Positions 8,351 through 15,689 are shown, counted from the first letter of the stretch. The stretch is DNA of 64,000 nucleotides from Streptomyces ferrugineus (GCF_015160855.1 NZ_CP063373.1:868001-932000), one strand, 5' to 3'. Numbers and translations: made by a program. The notes: a model not told the origin generated them from the sequence alone.

Positions 8351-9373
8351 CTAAGCGGCCCGAACCCCCGCCGAACGGCGGAAGGTGCGCCGGTACGCCG
8401 TCGGCGTCACGCCCAGGGCCGCCTGCAGATGCTGTCGCATCGACTGGGCCGTACCGAAGCCCGCGTCCCTGGCCACCTGGTCGACCGAGAGGTCGGTGGA
8501 CTCCAGGAGGTGGCGGGCTCGTTCGACGCGTTGCTGGGTGAGCCACTGGCCGGGGCTGATGCCGGCCTCCTCGCGGAAGCGGCGGGTGAAAGTGCGTACC
8601 GACATGGCCTCCTGGTCGGCCATGTCGCGCAGTTGGATGGGCTCGTGGAGGCGGCCCAGGGCCCAGGCGCGGGCGTTGGTCGTGGACGACTGCTGGGGGT
8701 CGGGGACGGGGCGGTGGATGTACTGCGCCTGGCCGCCGTCCCGGTGCGGCGGGACGACCGTGCGGCGGGCCACGTCGTTGGCGATCGCCGTGCCGTGGTC
8801 GCGGCGCACCATGTGCAGGCACAGGTCGATGCCGGCGGCGACGCCGGCCGAGGTCAGCACGTCACCGTCGTCGATGAAGAGGACATCCGCGTCGACCTCG
8901 ACCCGCGGGAACAGCCGCTGGAAGCGCTCGGCGTCGGCCCAGTGCGTGGTCGCCGGGCGCCCGTCGAGCCGGCCGGCCGCGGCGAGGACGTAGACGCCGG
9001 TGCAGATGGAGGCGAGCCGGGTGCCGGGGCGGATGTGGGCGAGCGCGGCGGCCAGCTCGGCGGTCAGGACGCCCTCCTCGAAGACCGGGCCCAGCTCGTA
9101 CGACGCCGGGACGATCACGGTGTCGGCGGTGGCCAGCGCCTCGGGGCCGTGCTCGACCTGGATGGCGAAGTCCGCGTCGGTCCGCACCGGGCCCGGCGGC
9201 CGGATCGAGCAGGTGACGACCTCGTACAGGTGCCGGCCCCGCGCGTCCTTGGGGCGGCCGAAGATCCGGTGCGGGATGCCCAGCTCGAAGGGGAGGAGGC
9301 CGTCGAGGGCGAGGACGACGACGCGGTGCGGGCGAAGGTCCGAGGACGGACGGGGCTCCGACTCACTGCTCAT
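8351..9373 (-). CDS. GlxA-family transcriptional regulator (DJ-1/PfpI + AraC)
   Basis: 340 residues. The N-terminal ~190 residues form a DJ-1/PfpI (class I glutamine amidotransferase-like) domain with the elbow SICTGVYVLAAAGRLDG. The C-terminal ~100 residues are a double helix-turn-helix AraC domain (MSVRTFTRRFREEAG, then SVDQVARDAGFGTAQSMRQH). The DJ-1 domain is thought to act as a ligand-sensing module. The gene faces the MFS transporter gene at 9445 across a 71-base gap containing an inverted repeat, so it probably controls that transporter; the transporter is now split by the integrative element, leaving the regulator possibly without its normal target. Confidence 0.9.
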   Translation of the reverse strand: MSSESEPRPSSDLRPHRVVVLALDGLLPFELGIPHRIFGRPKDARGRHLYEVVTCSIRPPGPVRTDADFAIQVEHGPEALATADTVIVPASYELGPVFEEGVLTAELAAALAHIRPGTRLASICTGVYVLAAAGRLDGRPATTHWADAERFQRLFPRVEVDADVLFIDDGDVLTSAGVAAGIDLCLHMVRRDHGTAIANDVARRTVVPPHRDGGQAQYIHRPVPDPQQSSTTNARAWALGRLHEPIQLRDMADQEAMSVRTFTRRFREEAGISPGQWLTQQRVERARHLLESTDLSVDQVARDAGFGTAQSMRQHLQAALGVTPTAYRRTFRRSAGVRAA

Positions 9374-9397
9374 GGCCCGATCCTAACGAATGCTGTC

Positions 9398-9435
9398 CTT
9401 CGGGCCAATCGATCTGCGTCGGCGCATGCCCGAAG
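9398..9435. promoter_or_regulatory. Inverted repeat between GlxA-type regulator and MFS gene
   Basis: CTTCGGGC at 9398-9405 and GCCCGAAG at 9428-9435 form a perfect 8-base inverted repeat with a 22-base spacer, placed between the divergent genes. Candidate AraC-type regulator site. Confidence 0.45.
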
Positions 9436-9444
9436 CTCGTTGAC

Positions 9445-9645
9445 GTGACGCAGACAACCGAAGCCACCGCCACCGCCGCCACCGCCGGCACCGTCGACAA
9501 GTCCTCACCGGCGTCCCGTCGTACCCGGATCCACCGCGCCTGGTTCGTCGCCGCCGTCACCTTCGTGACGATCCTCGGCGCCGCCGCCTTCCGCTCCCTG
9601 CCGGGGCTGCTCATCGACCCGCTGAACGAGGAGTTCGTGTGGTGA
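9445..9645 (+). pseudogene. MFS transporter, 5' part (split by integrative element)
   Basis: The first 63 codons and the TTC of codon 64 belong to an MFS transporter: a Thr/Ala-rich cytoplasmic N-terminus, then the start of membrane helix 1 (FVAAVTFVTILGAAAF) and LPGLLIDPLNEEF. At 9634-9635 the element begins, and the frame reads only Val-Trp before TGA. The remaining 378 codons lie 12.04 kb away at 21677-22813. Joining the TTC codons at 9634 and 21677 restores an exactly in-frame 441-residue protein. As it stands, this fragment cannot transport anything. Divergent from the GlxA-type regulator. Confidence 0.93.
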
Positions 9646-9646
9646 G
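9633..9646. other. attL core
   Basis: GTTCG (9633-9637) is the core shared with attR, followed by the element-side arm GTGGTGAG (9639-9646). Chromosome side: GAACGAGGA. The central dinucleotide is inferred to be TT at 9634-9635, because it is the centre of the reconstructed attP palindrome. Confidence 0.85.
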
Positions 9647-10133
9647 GCTTGGGGGAACGAACTTGCAGGCTCAGTTCTCCATGAGGGGGTGAGTCCTTGT
9701 CAAGCCCGAGCCTCCTCGATGTGGTCGAGCTCACAACGACAGAAGAGCCCCGACTTCCCAAGTCGCGATGACCAGGAAGGGCCGGGGCTCTGTGTGTTGG
9801 CGCTGCTGTGTGGCTGTGTGCTGGCCGTTGAGGGAGTGGCCGAAGACTTGGGCTGACATGTGTGTGAGTGGCTATCTCACGGTCGCTGGCGGCCATCCCG
9901 AGCCGGTGTGCGAGCCCTGGTGTGCGTCGAGTCGAGCGTGAGGGGTGGGGTATGACCCCCTGAGCGTCGGCTTCCTGACCGCCACGTCTTAGCGGCTCCC
10001 ATCCAGCCCCAGTAACAGGGTCGATCGTGACATGGGGGTGGGAACGCAAAACCGCAGGTCAACGCACAGAAGGACCCCCAGCCGGCCGAAATTCTGGGGC
10101 CAGTCCGGGGGGTTGATCGGGACATGGGGCCGC
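9647..10133. other. Element left end, non-coding
   Basis: About 490 bases with no convincing gene. A hairpin lies at 9744-9791. A pair of similar sequences, GATCGTGACATGGGG near 10022 and GATCGGGACATGGGG near 10113, are about 91 bases apart; their function is unknown. Confidence 0.4.
9744..9791. terminator. Probable terminator at element left end
   Basis: AGAGCCCCG (9744-9752) pairs perfectly with CGGGGCTCT (9783-9791); an inner CGACTT/AAGTCG stem also forms. It could end the leftward transcripts of the element before the attL junction. Confidence 0.55.
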
Positions 10134-10304
10134 TCAGGCGGCCATGAAGCGGTTGTACCGCTTGCGGCAGGTGGCATCGCAGTAGGCACGGTGCATGGCC
10201 GCGTCCTCTGGGAGGGGTCGAGCGCACGCCATGCACAGAGCCTCGACGGCTCGGCGCTCCAGTTCCTTCGGGTCGGTCGTCAGGGCGTAGGTTCGTCGGC
10301 TCAC
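10134..10304 (-). CDS. Small zinc-finger protein, 56 aa
   Basis: A 56-residue frame starting with GTG at 10304, whose GTGA overlaps the stop of the gene upstream (10301-10726), strong support for a real coupled gene. It has CMAC and, 17 residues on, CDATCRKRYNRF: a C-x2-C...C-x3-C metal-binding knuckle followed by a basic stretch. The same knuckle heads the HNH protein at 10741-11403 (CRQC...CSYTCRDRARRQRD), so this looks like a stand-alone copy of that domain. Probably binds nucleic acid or another element protein; function unproven. Last gene of the leftward block. Confidence 0.75.
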   Translation of the reverse strand: MSRRTYALTTDPKELERRAVEALCMACARPLPEDAAMHRAYCDATCRKRYNRFMAA

Positions 10305-10726
10305 GCGGCCACCACCTCGGGGACGGTCGGAGCCTCGCGGGGGTCGAGCGGGAAGAGGGCGGATGCCTCGCCCTCGACGTCGAGCCGGAGGTGAAGCGCC
10401 AGACCCTCACGGATGCCGTGCGAGCCGACGAGAGCGCCACCAGAGACCGAACCGAAGCCCTTCACTTCGTGGCCGGTGACGACGTCCAGGACGAGCGGGA
10501 CGGCCGAGAGCGAGTCGGTCAGGTCGGCGTTCGGGTAGCCGTGCCCCTTCATGACGTACAGCTCGACGTCGAGCCAGCGGGCAGAGCCTCGGCCCTGGTG
10601 GGCATCGGCGGAGATCAGCCGGACGTCGACATCGGACAGGGTGAGCGAGTCGAGCAGGGTTGCGAAGTCCTCGGCCGCGTGTCGGGCGGCGTGGTGGACG
10701 TGGGAGACGAGGAACAGGGGGATCAA
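10301..10726 (-). CDS. Hypothetical protein of the element, ~141 aa
   Basis: The coding-like frame runs from about 10740 leftward to a stop at 10301. It reads LIPLFLVSHVHHAARHAAEDF, then LTLSDVDVRLISADAHQGRG and a C-terminal beta-rich part. I do not recognise the family. The start is uncertain: TTG at 10726 follows AAGGAG directly without a spacer, CTG at 10717 has better spacing, and the frame stays open upstream through the end of the HNH gene. Ribosomes leaving that gene could re-initiate, or frameshift into it. Its stop overlaps the next gene's GTG. No membrane segment or catalytic motif is visible. Confidence 0.6.
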   Translation of the reverse strand: MIPLFLVSHVHHAARHAAEDFATLLDSLTLSDVDVRLISADAHQGRGSARWLDVELYVMKGHGYPNADLTDSLSAVPLVLDVVTGHEVKGFGSVSGGALVGSHGIREGLALHLRLDVEGEASALFPLDPREAPTVPEVVAA

Positions 10727-10740
10727 CTCCTTCGGGTAGT

Positions 10741-11403
10741 TCAGGCGGCCAGGGTCTCGGCGATGACGAGGGCGAGAGGGAGGCCGGTGCGGCGCTGCGC
10801 CTGCCACACGTCGAATCTGCGGTGACAGGGCTTGGCGAGCGGGGCGTAGTGCTCGGGGTCGGTGGAGTACAGGGAGCCCTCGGAGTCGGCGTGCGTCGAC
10901 ACCTTCGGCTCGGGGTCGGTCCCGAGGTACGCCCACTCTTCGGCCTGTCGGTCGCAGCCACAGGCGCAGCGCCAGTCCGAGGCGGGGCCGTGCTCGGCCT
11001 TCACTCGGGCGTGAGCGGTGGTGTAGGCGATGACGTCGCCCTTGATTCGGGGGTCTGGGTGGTTGGCTCGGTCGGCACAGTTGGCCGTGCGCCCCGTGGC
11101 CACGTTGCGGATGCTGAGCGGCTTGTAGCTGCCGCACTCGCACTTGAACACCGCTCGGTCGCCGTCGCGGCTGACGAGGGTCAGGGCGCCGGACGGCGAG
11201 ACCCAACCTCGGTCGTACTTGCGAGCGCCGGGGCGAGGGTTGTTCCGGCCCTTGCGGACGTACGTCACCTTGCCTGCCTCGCGGTCGCGCTGCCTGCGGG
11301 CTCGGTCTCGGCAGGTGTACGAGCAGAACTCGGCGTTGGCTCGCTTGCCTTCCAGGGAGCCGCCGCACTGCCGACAGGCGCGCTCGGTGTTGTGGTCGTT
11401 CAC
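10741..11403 (-). CDS. HNH-type / zinc-finger nuclease-like protein
   Basis: 220 residues from the GTG at 11403, preceded 8 bases upstream by AAGGAG. Three metal-binding regions are visible: N-terminal CRQC...FCSYTC (~10-30), a central FKCECGS...TANCADRANH (~100-125) and a C-terminal CACGCDRQAEEWAYL...HYAPLAKPCHRRFD (~155-205). The last resembles the HNH endonuclease core found in phage and mobile-element proteins. It may nick or cut DNA during element replication or transfer, or simply bind DNA; no test is possible from sequence alone. First gene of a short leftward operon with 10301-10726 and 10134-10304. Confidence 0.68.
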   Translation of the reverse strand: MNDHNTERACRQCGGSLEGKRANAEFCSYTCRDRARRQRDREAGKVTYVRKGRNNPRPGARKYDRGWVSPSGALTLVSRDGDRAVFKCECGSYKPLSIRNVATGRTANCADRANHPDPRIKGDVIAYTTAHARVKAEHGPASDWRCACGCDRQAEEWAYLGTDPEPKVSTHADSEGSLYSTDPEHYAPLAKPCHRRFDVWQAQRRTGLPLALVIAETLAA

Positions 11404-11546
11404 TGTGGAATCTCCTTCTGTTGGGGCGCCCTGTCGGGCGCCACCTGGGCAGGGCTGCAACGGCAAGGTGAAGTCGCTTGCCGTGAGGGTCTTCGGGAAG
11501 TGGGGCGCTACCGCGCCCCCAGTGAGTAAGGGGGCAAGACGAAGAG

Positions 11547-11566
11547 GGCGCCCCCGAAGGGGCGCC
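11547..11566. terminator. GC-rich hairpin
   Basis: GGCGCCCC-CGAA-GGGGCGCC, perfect 8-base stem. It could end transcripts from the 11751-12502 operon or act in the HNH leader. A similar hairpin is at 11425-11442. Confidence 0.5.
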
Positions 11567-11710
11567 ACCTGTCAGAGCTACTGATCACTTCGCCGTTGCG
11601 CCTACGGCTTGACGGCCGCCGACAGGCGGCCCAGGGGGAAGAGATTGGAAGTTCCCTGTAAGTAGAGTAAGAGGGAGCCAACGTTCTCCCAGGTCAGATC
11701 GGGTGCAGGG

Positions 11711-11748
11711 TGTCCCAACAGGACACGTAGGGTGTCCCCACAGGACAC
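11711..11748. repeat. Tandem palindromes TGTCCCAACAGGACAC / TGTCCCCACAGGACAC
   Basis: Two 16-base copies (11711-11726 and 11733-11748) start 22 bases apart, i.e. about two helical turns. Each is itself an inverted repeat (TGTCC...GGACA). They follow immediately after the stop of the winged-helix gene at 11751-12119, as iterons or autoregulatory sites often do. Confidence 0.7.
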
Positions 11749-11750
11749 CT

Positions 11751-12119
11751 TCAGGCAGCCGTCCGCCCGCTCAGGTTGTGAGCCGAGCATGTCCGGCCGC
11801 CCACGCTCGCCTTCTGGAACATGGACGAGGGGAGCACCAGGCACGCGGCCTTGGAGTTCGCCCCGATCAGTCCCATGGACTTCGCCTTGCGGATGGCCTT
11901 GGAGACGTTCTGCGAGTCCGGAATGACGCCGTTCTTGTCCACCAGGATCTCGGCCAGACGCTCGCCCTTGAAGTCGCTGTGACCGATCTGGTTCGCCCAC
12001 CCGATGGCGGCGAAGTGCAGTCGGTACACACGGTCGTGTCGCGGGTCTCGGGCCATGCGCCGGTACTCGGTCTGAGAGACGGCTCCCCAGGGTCGGTTAC
12101 TGCCGAAGTTGATCGCCAC
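11751..12119 (-). CDS. Small winged-helix-like protein, 122 aa
   Basis: 122 residues, GTG start directly after the upstream stop (TAA-GTG). The middle reads RLHFAAIGWANQIGHSDFKGERLAEIL, then NVSKAIRKAKSMGLI, a pattern of helices ending in a probable recognition helix plus wing, as in replication-initiator or regulator winged helices. I do not recognise the exact family. It is third in the leftward run 12502-12362-12120-11751, and its gene is followed by two tandem palindromes, so a role as origin-binding or autoregulatory protein is a reasonable inference, not shown. Confidence 0.65.
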   Translation of the reverse strand: MAINFGSNRPWGAVSQTEYRRMARDPRHDRVYRLHFAAIGWANQIGHSDFKGERLAEILVDKNGVIPDSQNVSKAIRKAKSMGLIGANSKAACLVLPSSMFQKASVGGRTCSAHNLSGRTAA

Positions 12120-12362
12120 TTACTCGGCCACCTCCTCGGACAGAGGGGGGAGCTCGACGGCGTCAACGTCGCCGACAGGCAACCCGACTTCGTTGAACAG
12201 GTCCCAGACCTCGGACCAGCCGAGCAGGAGGTAGCGGGCAGACAGGATCGACCCCGGATCGCCCTTCTCGGCGAGCTCGGCGTAGTAGGCGAACCGCTCC
12301 CGAGCCTGCTCGTACGCAGTCGCCAGGGCGGGCAGGTTCAGGGTCGCGGGGATGGACTGCAT
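12120..12362 (-). CDS. Hypothetical protein, 80 aa
   Basis: 80 residues from the ATG at 12362, which overlaps the stop of the Cys-rich gene by one base (TGATG). Acidic, largely helical: LPALATAYEQARERFAYYAELAEKGD and ARYLLLGWSEVWDLFNEVGLP. No family recognised. The tight packing with its neighbours on both sides supports it as a real gene of the small leftward operon. Confidence 0.65.
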   Translation of the reverse strand: MQSIPATLNLPALATAYEQARERFAYYAELAEKGDPGSILSARYLLLGWSEVWDLFNEVGLPVGDVDAVELPPLSEEVAE

Positions 12363-12502
12363 CAGGCGCGACCGCCCTTGCACTCGCAGTCCGCGCAGTC
12401 GCAGGCGACATCCCACGCACACCAGCAGCACCCGCACTCCGGGCACTCGTCGTGATCGTTCGGGTTGTCGGTGGGGCTGATGCACTCGTACTGGCTCTTC
12501 AT
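12362..12502 (-). CDS. Cysteine-rich small protein, 46 aa, 10 Cys
   Basis: A 46-residue frame from the ATG at 12502 with AAGGAGG 11 bases upstream. Ten of 46 residues are cysteine, nine of them within CPECGCCWCAWDVACDCADC plus EC. The paired CxxC/CxC spacing suggests a zinc- or other metal-binding knuckle rather than a disulfide protein, since there is no signal peptide. Its stop overlaps the start of the next gene. First gene of the 12502-11751 operon. Family not recognised. Confidence 0.65.
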   Translation of the reverse strand: MKSQYECISPTDNPNDHDECPECGCCWCAWDVACDCADCECKGGRA

Positions 12503-12828
12503 CGGTGTTGCGACCTCCTTCGTGTGGTGGGAGATCGCGCGTACCGCTACGCACTGCCGGACACTGACCGTCCGGATGGGCTGCCCTTGGCGTCCCTTGG
12601 CTTCTCTCGGAGGAGCCGACTCGACCACCTCAGAGGGTGGGAGTCACGGTGTCCGCCCTCGGTCGGGCGGAAGGAAGTTCCTACATGATCAGATGGTCAT
12701 CCGTCAAGCTCAGTCACTCCGAGTCGACGGCCGGCTGAGCGGAGCGTAGTCACGGCCCCCTCGGTTCAGTGGGGGTCAAGTGCCAGCGTTCGGCTCGGCC
12801 TTCACCACTCCACCAGGCTCGGCGCGGC
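12503..12828. other. Intergenic region with hairpin
   Basis: 326 bases without a gene. Contains TCCGCCC-TCGGTC-GGGCGGA (12652-12671), a terminator-like hairpin for the leftward gene at 12829, and presumably the promoter of the 12502-11751 operon. Confidence 0.45.
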
Positions 12829-13434
12829 TCAGACGAAGTGACCGCGACCGGTACGAGAGGGCCGCTCGGCGTGAGGGGCGGCAGCCTCCTTCTCGGCTTC
12901 GAGCTCGGCGAGGATGGCGGCCTGGTGCTCCTCGAACTCCTCGGCGGTCATGACGGCCGGGGCAGCCTCGACGGCCGGAGTCTCGACGACGGGCTGAGCC
13001 TCGGTCTCGTCGAGCTCTTCGAGCGCCGGAGCGAGCACGGCCACGGCGCGGACGAGCAAGTCAGAGGCAAGCAGAATGCCGACGACCGGCAGAGCACCAG
13101 CCACGGCAAGGAGCCACACGGGGCGACCCTCGTACAGGCCGAGCGCGTGAGCTTCGTTCAGGGTGAGCGAGGCGGCGGTGAACGTCGCCAGGGTGGCGAA
13201 CGCGAGGCGCCGGGCCTTCAGGTCATGCCGCAGCAAGAGCAGCGTTACGAGGGCGATCACGACGGCCGAGTCCGGAACCACGCTGTACCCGATGGCGCCC
13301 CATCCTGACAGGTGCACAGCTTCGGCGGCGTACATGAGGCTCGGCCACGATGCGACGAACGCGCCGGACAGGACCAGCAGGATCAACAGGCCGAGCAGCA
13401 CAACGGCCACTCGGCGGATTCGGTTGCTACGCAA
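12829..13434 (-). CDS. DUF2637-type membrane protein
   Basis: 201 residues. Four hydrophobic segments: VAVVLLGLLILLVLSGAFV (~10-28), a second around YSVVPDSAVVIALVTLLLL (~52-70), a third around AFATLATFTAASL, and VWLLAVAGALPVVGILL (~110-126). A charged, Ala/Glu-rich C-terminal tail of ~65 residues is cytoplasmic in the likely topology. This matches the DUF2637 family, common in actinomycete plasmids and integrative elements, where such proteins are linked to intermycelial spread. Start is probably TTG at 13434, 12 bases after AAGGAG; uncertain. It is the only visible hint of a transfer-related function in the element. Confidence 0.75.
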   Translation of the reverse strand: MRSNRIRRVAVVLLGLLILLVLSGAFVASWPSLMYAAEAVHLSGWGAIGYSVVPDSAVVIALVTLLLLRHDLKARRLAFATLATFTAASLTLNEAHALGLYEGRPVWLLAVAGALPVVGILLASDLLVRAVAVLAPALEELDETEAQPVVETPAVEAAPAVMTAEEFEEHQAAILAELEAEKEAAAPHAERPSRTGRGHFV

Positions 13435-13470
13435 GGGGGTTCGGGTCTCCTTCGGGTTGTGGGCATGCGA

Positions 13471-13507
13471 AGGGGCGCCCCGCTCAGTGGTCGAGCAGGG
13501 CGCCCCT
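13471..13507. terminator. Strong hairpin terminator
   Basis: AGGGGCGCCC (13471-13480) pairs perfectly with GGGCGCCCCT (13498-13507), loop 17. It lies between the 50-aa gene and the DUF2637-type gene on the leftward strand. Confidence 0.65.
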
Positions 13508-13571
13508 GTACGTCAAGTGGAAGACGTATGTACGTGACCGGGCATGCGGTCGACGTACGCGGCCGGGCTTG

Positions 13572-13724
13572 TCAGCGGTTGGCGCGGATGGCGTCGCGCT
13601 TCGCCTTGGCTCGGATCTGCGAGGGGGTGAACTCGGCGGGGAGGAGTGCACGGGTCATGAGGGATGCGACGGCCACGGACTCGACGAGGAAGGCGGCGAA
13701 GAGCAGGGCGACGACGATGGCCAT
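13572..13724 (-). CDS. Small membrane protein, 50 aa
   Basis: 50 residues from the ATG at 13724, with GGAGA 7 bases upstream. One hydrophobic segment (AIVVALLFAAFLVESVAVAS, residues 2-21), then a basic amphipathic tail (SQIRAKAKRDAIRANR). Small basic membrane proteins of this shape accompany spread proteins in actinomycete elements. It sits between the 366-residue gene and the DUF2637-type gene, all leftward. No family assigned. Confidence 0.65.
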   Translation of the reverse strand: MAIVVALLFAAFLVESVAVASLMTRALLPAEFTPSQIRAKAKRDAIRANR

Positions 13725-13817
13725 GGGGAAGTTCTCCGTTCGGGTTCGGGTCGGGACCGTGGTCTGATCGGCCCCAGCAACCCCCCGAGGCGGACCACTC
13801 GGAGGGAAGCTGAGGGA

Positions 13818-14918
13818 TCAGGCGCCGGTCTTGGACTTCACGGAGAACCGAACCGCCATGGTGTGCTCGACACCGGACACCGCGACCGGGTCGCTCAGGT
13901 GCTTGATCTGCACCCCTTCGGCCACGACTCCCGCACTCTCCAGGAAGCGACCGGGCAGTGTCTGTGCAGCGTCGATGATGGCCTTCCGAACCTCGCCGGT
14001 CGGCAGGCTGAGCGTGTTGGTCTGGAACGCCACCTCGGCGATCACCTCGGTCGTGCGCTCACCCTTGACCGTGCGGGAGTCGTGCTTGACGCCCTTCACC
14101 CTGATCTGGAACTGACCGGTACGGACACCGCCACCCGAGACGGGCATCAGGCTGACCGGCCCACCCGCGTCGACTCGGGCGCCAGCCTCGTACGCCAGGG
14201 TGCCCGCTGCCTGTCGAAGTACGTGCTCGGTCGGGTCGTTCTTCAGGGTCGGTATCGCGTCGAACACGGACACGCCCTGAACCTTGATCTCGTCGACTCC
14301 CACGCCGGGGGTCTCGCTCATCTTGTCGCCGGGGACGTGAGCGCCGGGGACGTGCCACCCTCGGGCCGTGATCGCGTTCGCCAGCTTCGACCGGTCGAGC
14401 ATCCGCGCGTACCGCTTGTTGCGGAAGACTCGGACGGTGACGCCTGCCGACTCGCGACCGCCAGTGAAGACGGTGGGGGAGTCCTGCACGACGACGACGG
14501 CCGCGTGATCGGTCTCGAAGGTGCGGACGTTGGCGAAGGTGGGGATCACCTCGACGTCACTCGGGACGATGGCGCGGACGGCTTCGGCGATGCGCTCGGC
14601 AACGTGCTTATCGGCGTGGGCCGGGGTGCGCTCCAGGGCGGCGAGCCTGCGCTTCGAACCGTCCCGCAGGAGAGAGGTTCGCTCGACGTTGTGGAACGCG
14701 GCGGCGAACGCCTCGGGGCTCACGGAGTCGTCTCCTCGGCCCAGGGTGGCGCGGTGGCCGTTCAGCTTCTCCTCGGCCTGAGCGGCTTCGGTGGCGAATC
14801 GCTCGGCAGCCTCACGGGTGGCCAGCAGGTCGGCGCCGTAGCCCTTGACCTTCTTGGCGTGCTCGGCCTCGGACTGCTTGATGACGTCGGCGATGGTGTT
14901 GGCCTTGGTGGTAGCCAC
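13818..14918 (-). CDS. Hypothetical element protein, 366 aa
   Basis: 366 residues from the GTG at 14918 with GGAGA 9 bases upstream; the frame is open further upstream but reads as low-complexity Arg/Pro shadow. The N-terminal ~90 residues are charged and helical, likely coiled coil (KQSEAEHAKKVKGYGADLLATRE, written here in parts: KQSEAEHAKK, KGYGADLLATRE). The rest is mixed alpha/beta with repeated beta strands (AAVVVVQDS; VTVRVFRNKRYARMLDRSKL). No catalytic motif or membrane segment seen. It is the largest leftward gene of the element and unlike anything I can name. A structural or DNA-handling role would only be a guess. Confidence 0.68.
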   Translation of the reverse strand: MATTKANTIADVIKQSEAEHAKKVKGYGADLLATREAAERFATEAAQAEEKLNGHRATLGRGDDSVSPEAFAAAFHNVERTSLLRDGSKRRLAALERTPAHADKHVAERIAEAVRAIVPSDVEVIPTFANVRTFETDHAAVVVVQDSPTVFTGGRESAGVTVRVFRNKRYARMLDRSKLANAITARGWHVPGAHVPGDKMSETPGVGVDEIKVQGVSVFDAIPTLKNDPTEHVLRQAAGTLAYEAGARVDAGGPVSLMPVSGGGVRTGQFQIRVKGVKHDSRTVKGERTTEVIAEVAFQTNTLSLPTGEVRKAIIDAAQTLPGRFLESAGVVAEGVQIKHLSDPVAVSGVEHTMAVRFSVKSKTGA

Positions 14919-15030
14919 TGGTTCGGGTCTCCGTTCTCGGACTGGTGTCCGGGGTTGGTGTGTGGTATCACGCGCGTGCGAGCCGGCCTGCCTGTGAGGC
15001 TCTGTGCGGCTGCATGCGGGCATGAGAGAG

Positions 15031-15058
15031 CCCCTGTGGCCATCGGTAGCCAGAGGGG
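15031..15058. terminator. Hairpin between leftward genes
   Basis: CCCCTGTGGC (15031-15040) and GCCAGAGGGG (15049-15058) pair with one mismatch. It lies just downstream of the 57-aa gene. Confidence 0.5.
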
Positions 15059-15070
15059 CGGGAGGGGCTG

Positions 15071-15244
15071 TTACGGGGTGATCCAGCCGCCGTCTTCGTC
15101 GTGCTGTTCGGCGTCTTCCGGATTCAGCTCGGCTTCGATCTCGCGGGAGGTTCGCCAGGTGTCGGTCAGGGGCTCGGGCCGAACGATCGCGCCGGGGTGC
15201 GCTTCCCTGCCGTAGCTCGATCTCGTCGTGCCGTAGCGGCTCAC
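15071..15244 (-). CDS. Hypothetical protein, 57 aa
   Basis: 57 residues from the GTG at 15244, with AAGGAG 8 bases upstream. The GTGA of the start overlaps the stop of the gene before it. Basic N-terminus (SRYGTTRSSYGREAHPG) and acidic C-terminus (NPEDAEQHDEDGGWITP). No family recognised. Third gene of the coupled run 15689-15504-15244. Confidence 0.6.
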   Translation of the reverse strand: MSRYGTTRSSYGREAHPGAIVRPEPLTDTWRTSREIEAELNPEDAEQHDEDGGWITP

Positions 15245-15504
15245 GCTGCCGTCTCCTTCCTTCGCCTCGACTCGTCACAGAAGGCGGACCAGTCGGCATG
15301 GAAGGTCTCCCAGTTGGTGTAGACCCAGGACTGGTTGACCATGACGGTCGGCGTCTGGGCCGTGTCGTAGTCGAAGGCGTCGGGGAGTCGACCGCTCAGA
15401 CGGCAGTCCCAGACGAAAGCGCGGAACAGGCCATGGTGGACGTTCAGCCATCGAGCGGCCTGGTTCGTGTTGGACCAGATGTCGCCGTTGTCGCGTCGGC
15501 TCAC
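15241..15504 (-). CDS. Hypothetical protein, 87 aa
   Basis: 87 residues; its GTG start overlaps the stop of the excisionase-like gene (GTGA) and its stop overlaps the next start. It reads NGDIWSNTNQAARWLNVHHG, then VMVNQSWVYTNWETFHADW: rich in Trp and aromatic residues. The first part could be a helix-turn-helix-like fold, not certain. Position directly after the excisionase-like gene suggests a role in excision or its control. Confidence 0.62.
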   Translation of the reverse strand: MSRRDNGDIWSNTNQAARWLNVHHGLFRAFVWDCRLSGRLPDAFDYDTAQTPTVMVNQSWVYTNWETFHADWSAFCDESRRRKETAA

Positions 15505-15689
15505 TTGGCACGCTCCTCAGCTAGCTTCTCGACGTCCGCCTGTCGGTAGAGCACCGAGGCGCCGAGCTTCACGCCCTCGATCGGCTCGACGCCATCCGAG
15601 CGCCAGTTGCGGACCGTGCCGGGGTGGACTCCGAGGCGGCGTGCCGTCTCCCGAACGGTCATGTAGTTGGTGCCCTCGATCTGGAACAC
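15501..15689 (-). CDS. Excisionase-like helix-turn-helix protein (MerR/Xis type)
   Basis: 62 residues from the GTG at 15689, with AAGGAGG 6 bases upstream. The sequence MTVRETARRLGVHPGTVRNW is a helix-turn-helix of the excisionase/MerR-like superfamily, followed by GVKLGASVLYRQADVEKLAEE, the usual wing and final helix of DNA-binding excisionase domains. Small proteins of this class act as recombination directionality factors for some integrases or as regulators. First gene of the leftward coupled operon, next to the repeat array that separates it from the rightward genes. Whether it directs the serine integrase is unproven. Confidence 0.75.
   Translation of the reverse strand: MFQIEGTNYMTVRETARRLGVHPGTVRNWRSDGVEPIEGVKLGASVLYRQADVEKLAEERAK

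Larger units (their letters stand above)
11404..11750. other. Regulatory region upstream of HNH operon
   Basis: No gene seen in 347 bases. It contains two strong hairpins (11425-11442, GGCGCCC-TGTC-GGGCGCC; 11547-11566, GGCGCCCC-CGAA-GGGGCGCC), both followed on the + strand by ACCTG; a reverse copy of the CTCTACTTAC motif at 11658-11667; and a pair of TGTCC...GGACA palindromes at 11711-11748. Promoter and leader of the leftward HNH operon, and possibly an origin region. Confidence 0.5.

Noticed and set aside
9445..9645. The 66-residue frame as an independent small membrane protein.
   Set aside because: It is the beginning of the MFS gene, cut exactly at the element junction; the rest is at 21677.
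10301..11368. A single 355-residue frame covering the HNH region and the next gene.
   Set aside because: Only its last third is coding-like; the first two thirds lie out of frame with the Cys-rich HNH protein, which has a good ribosome site and metal motifs. A frameshift fusion cannot be excluded but is not needed.
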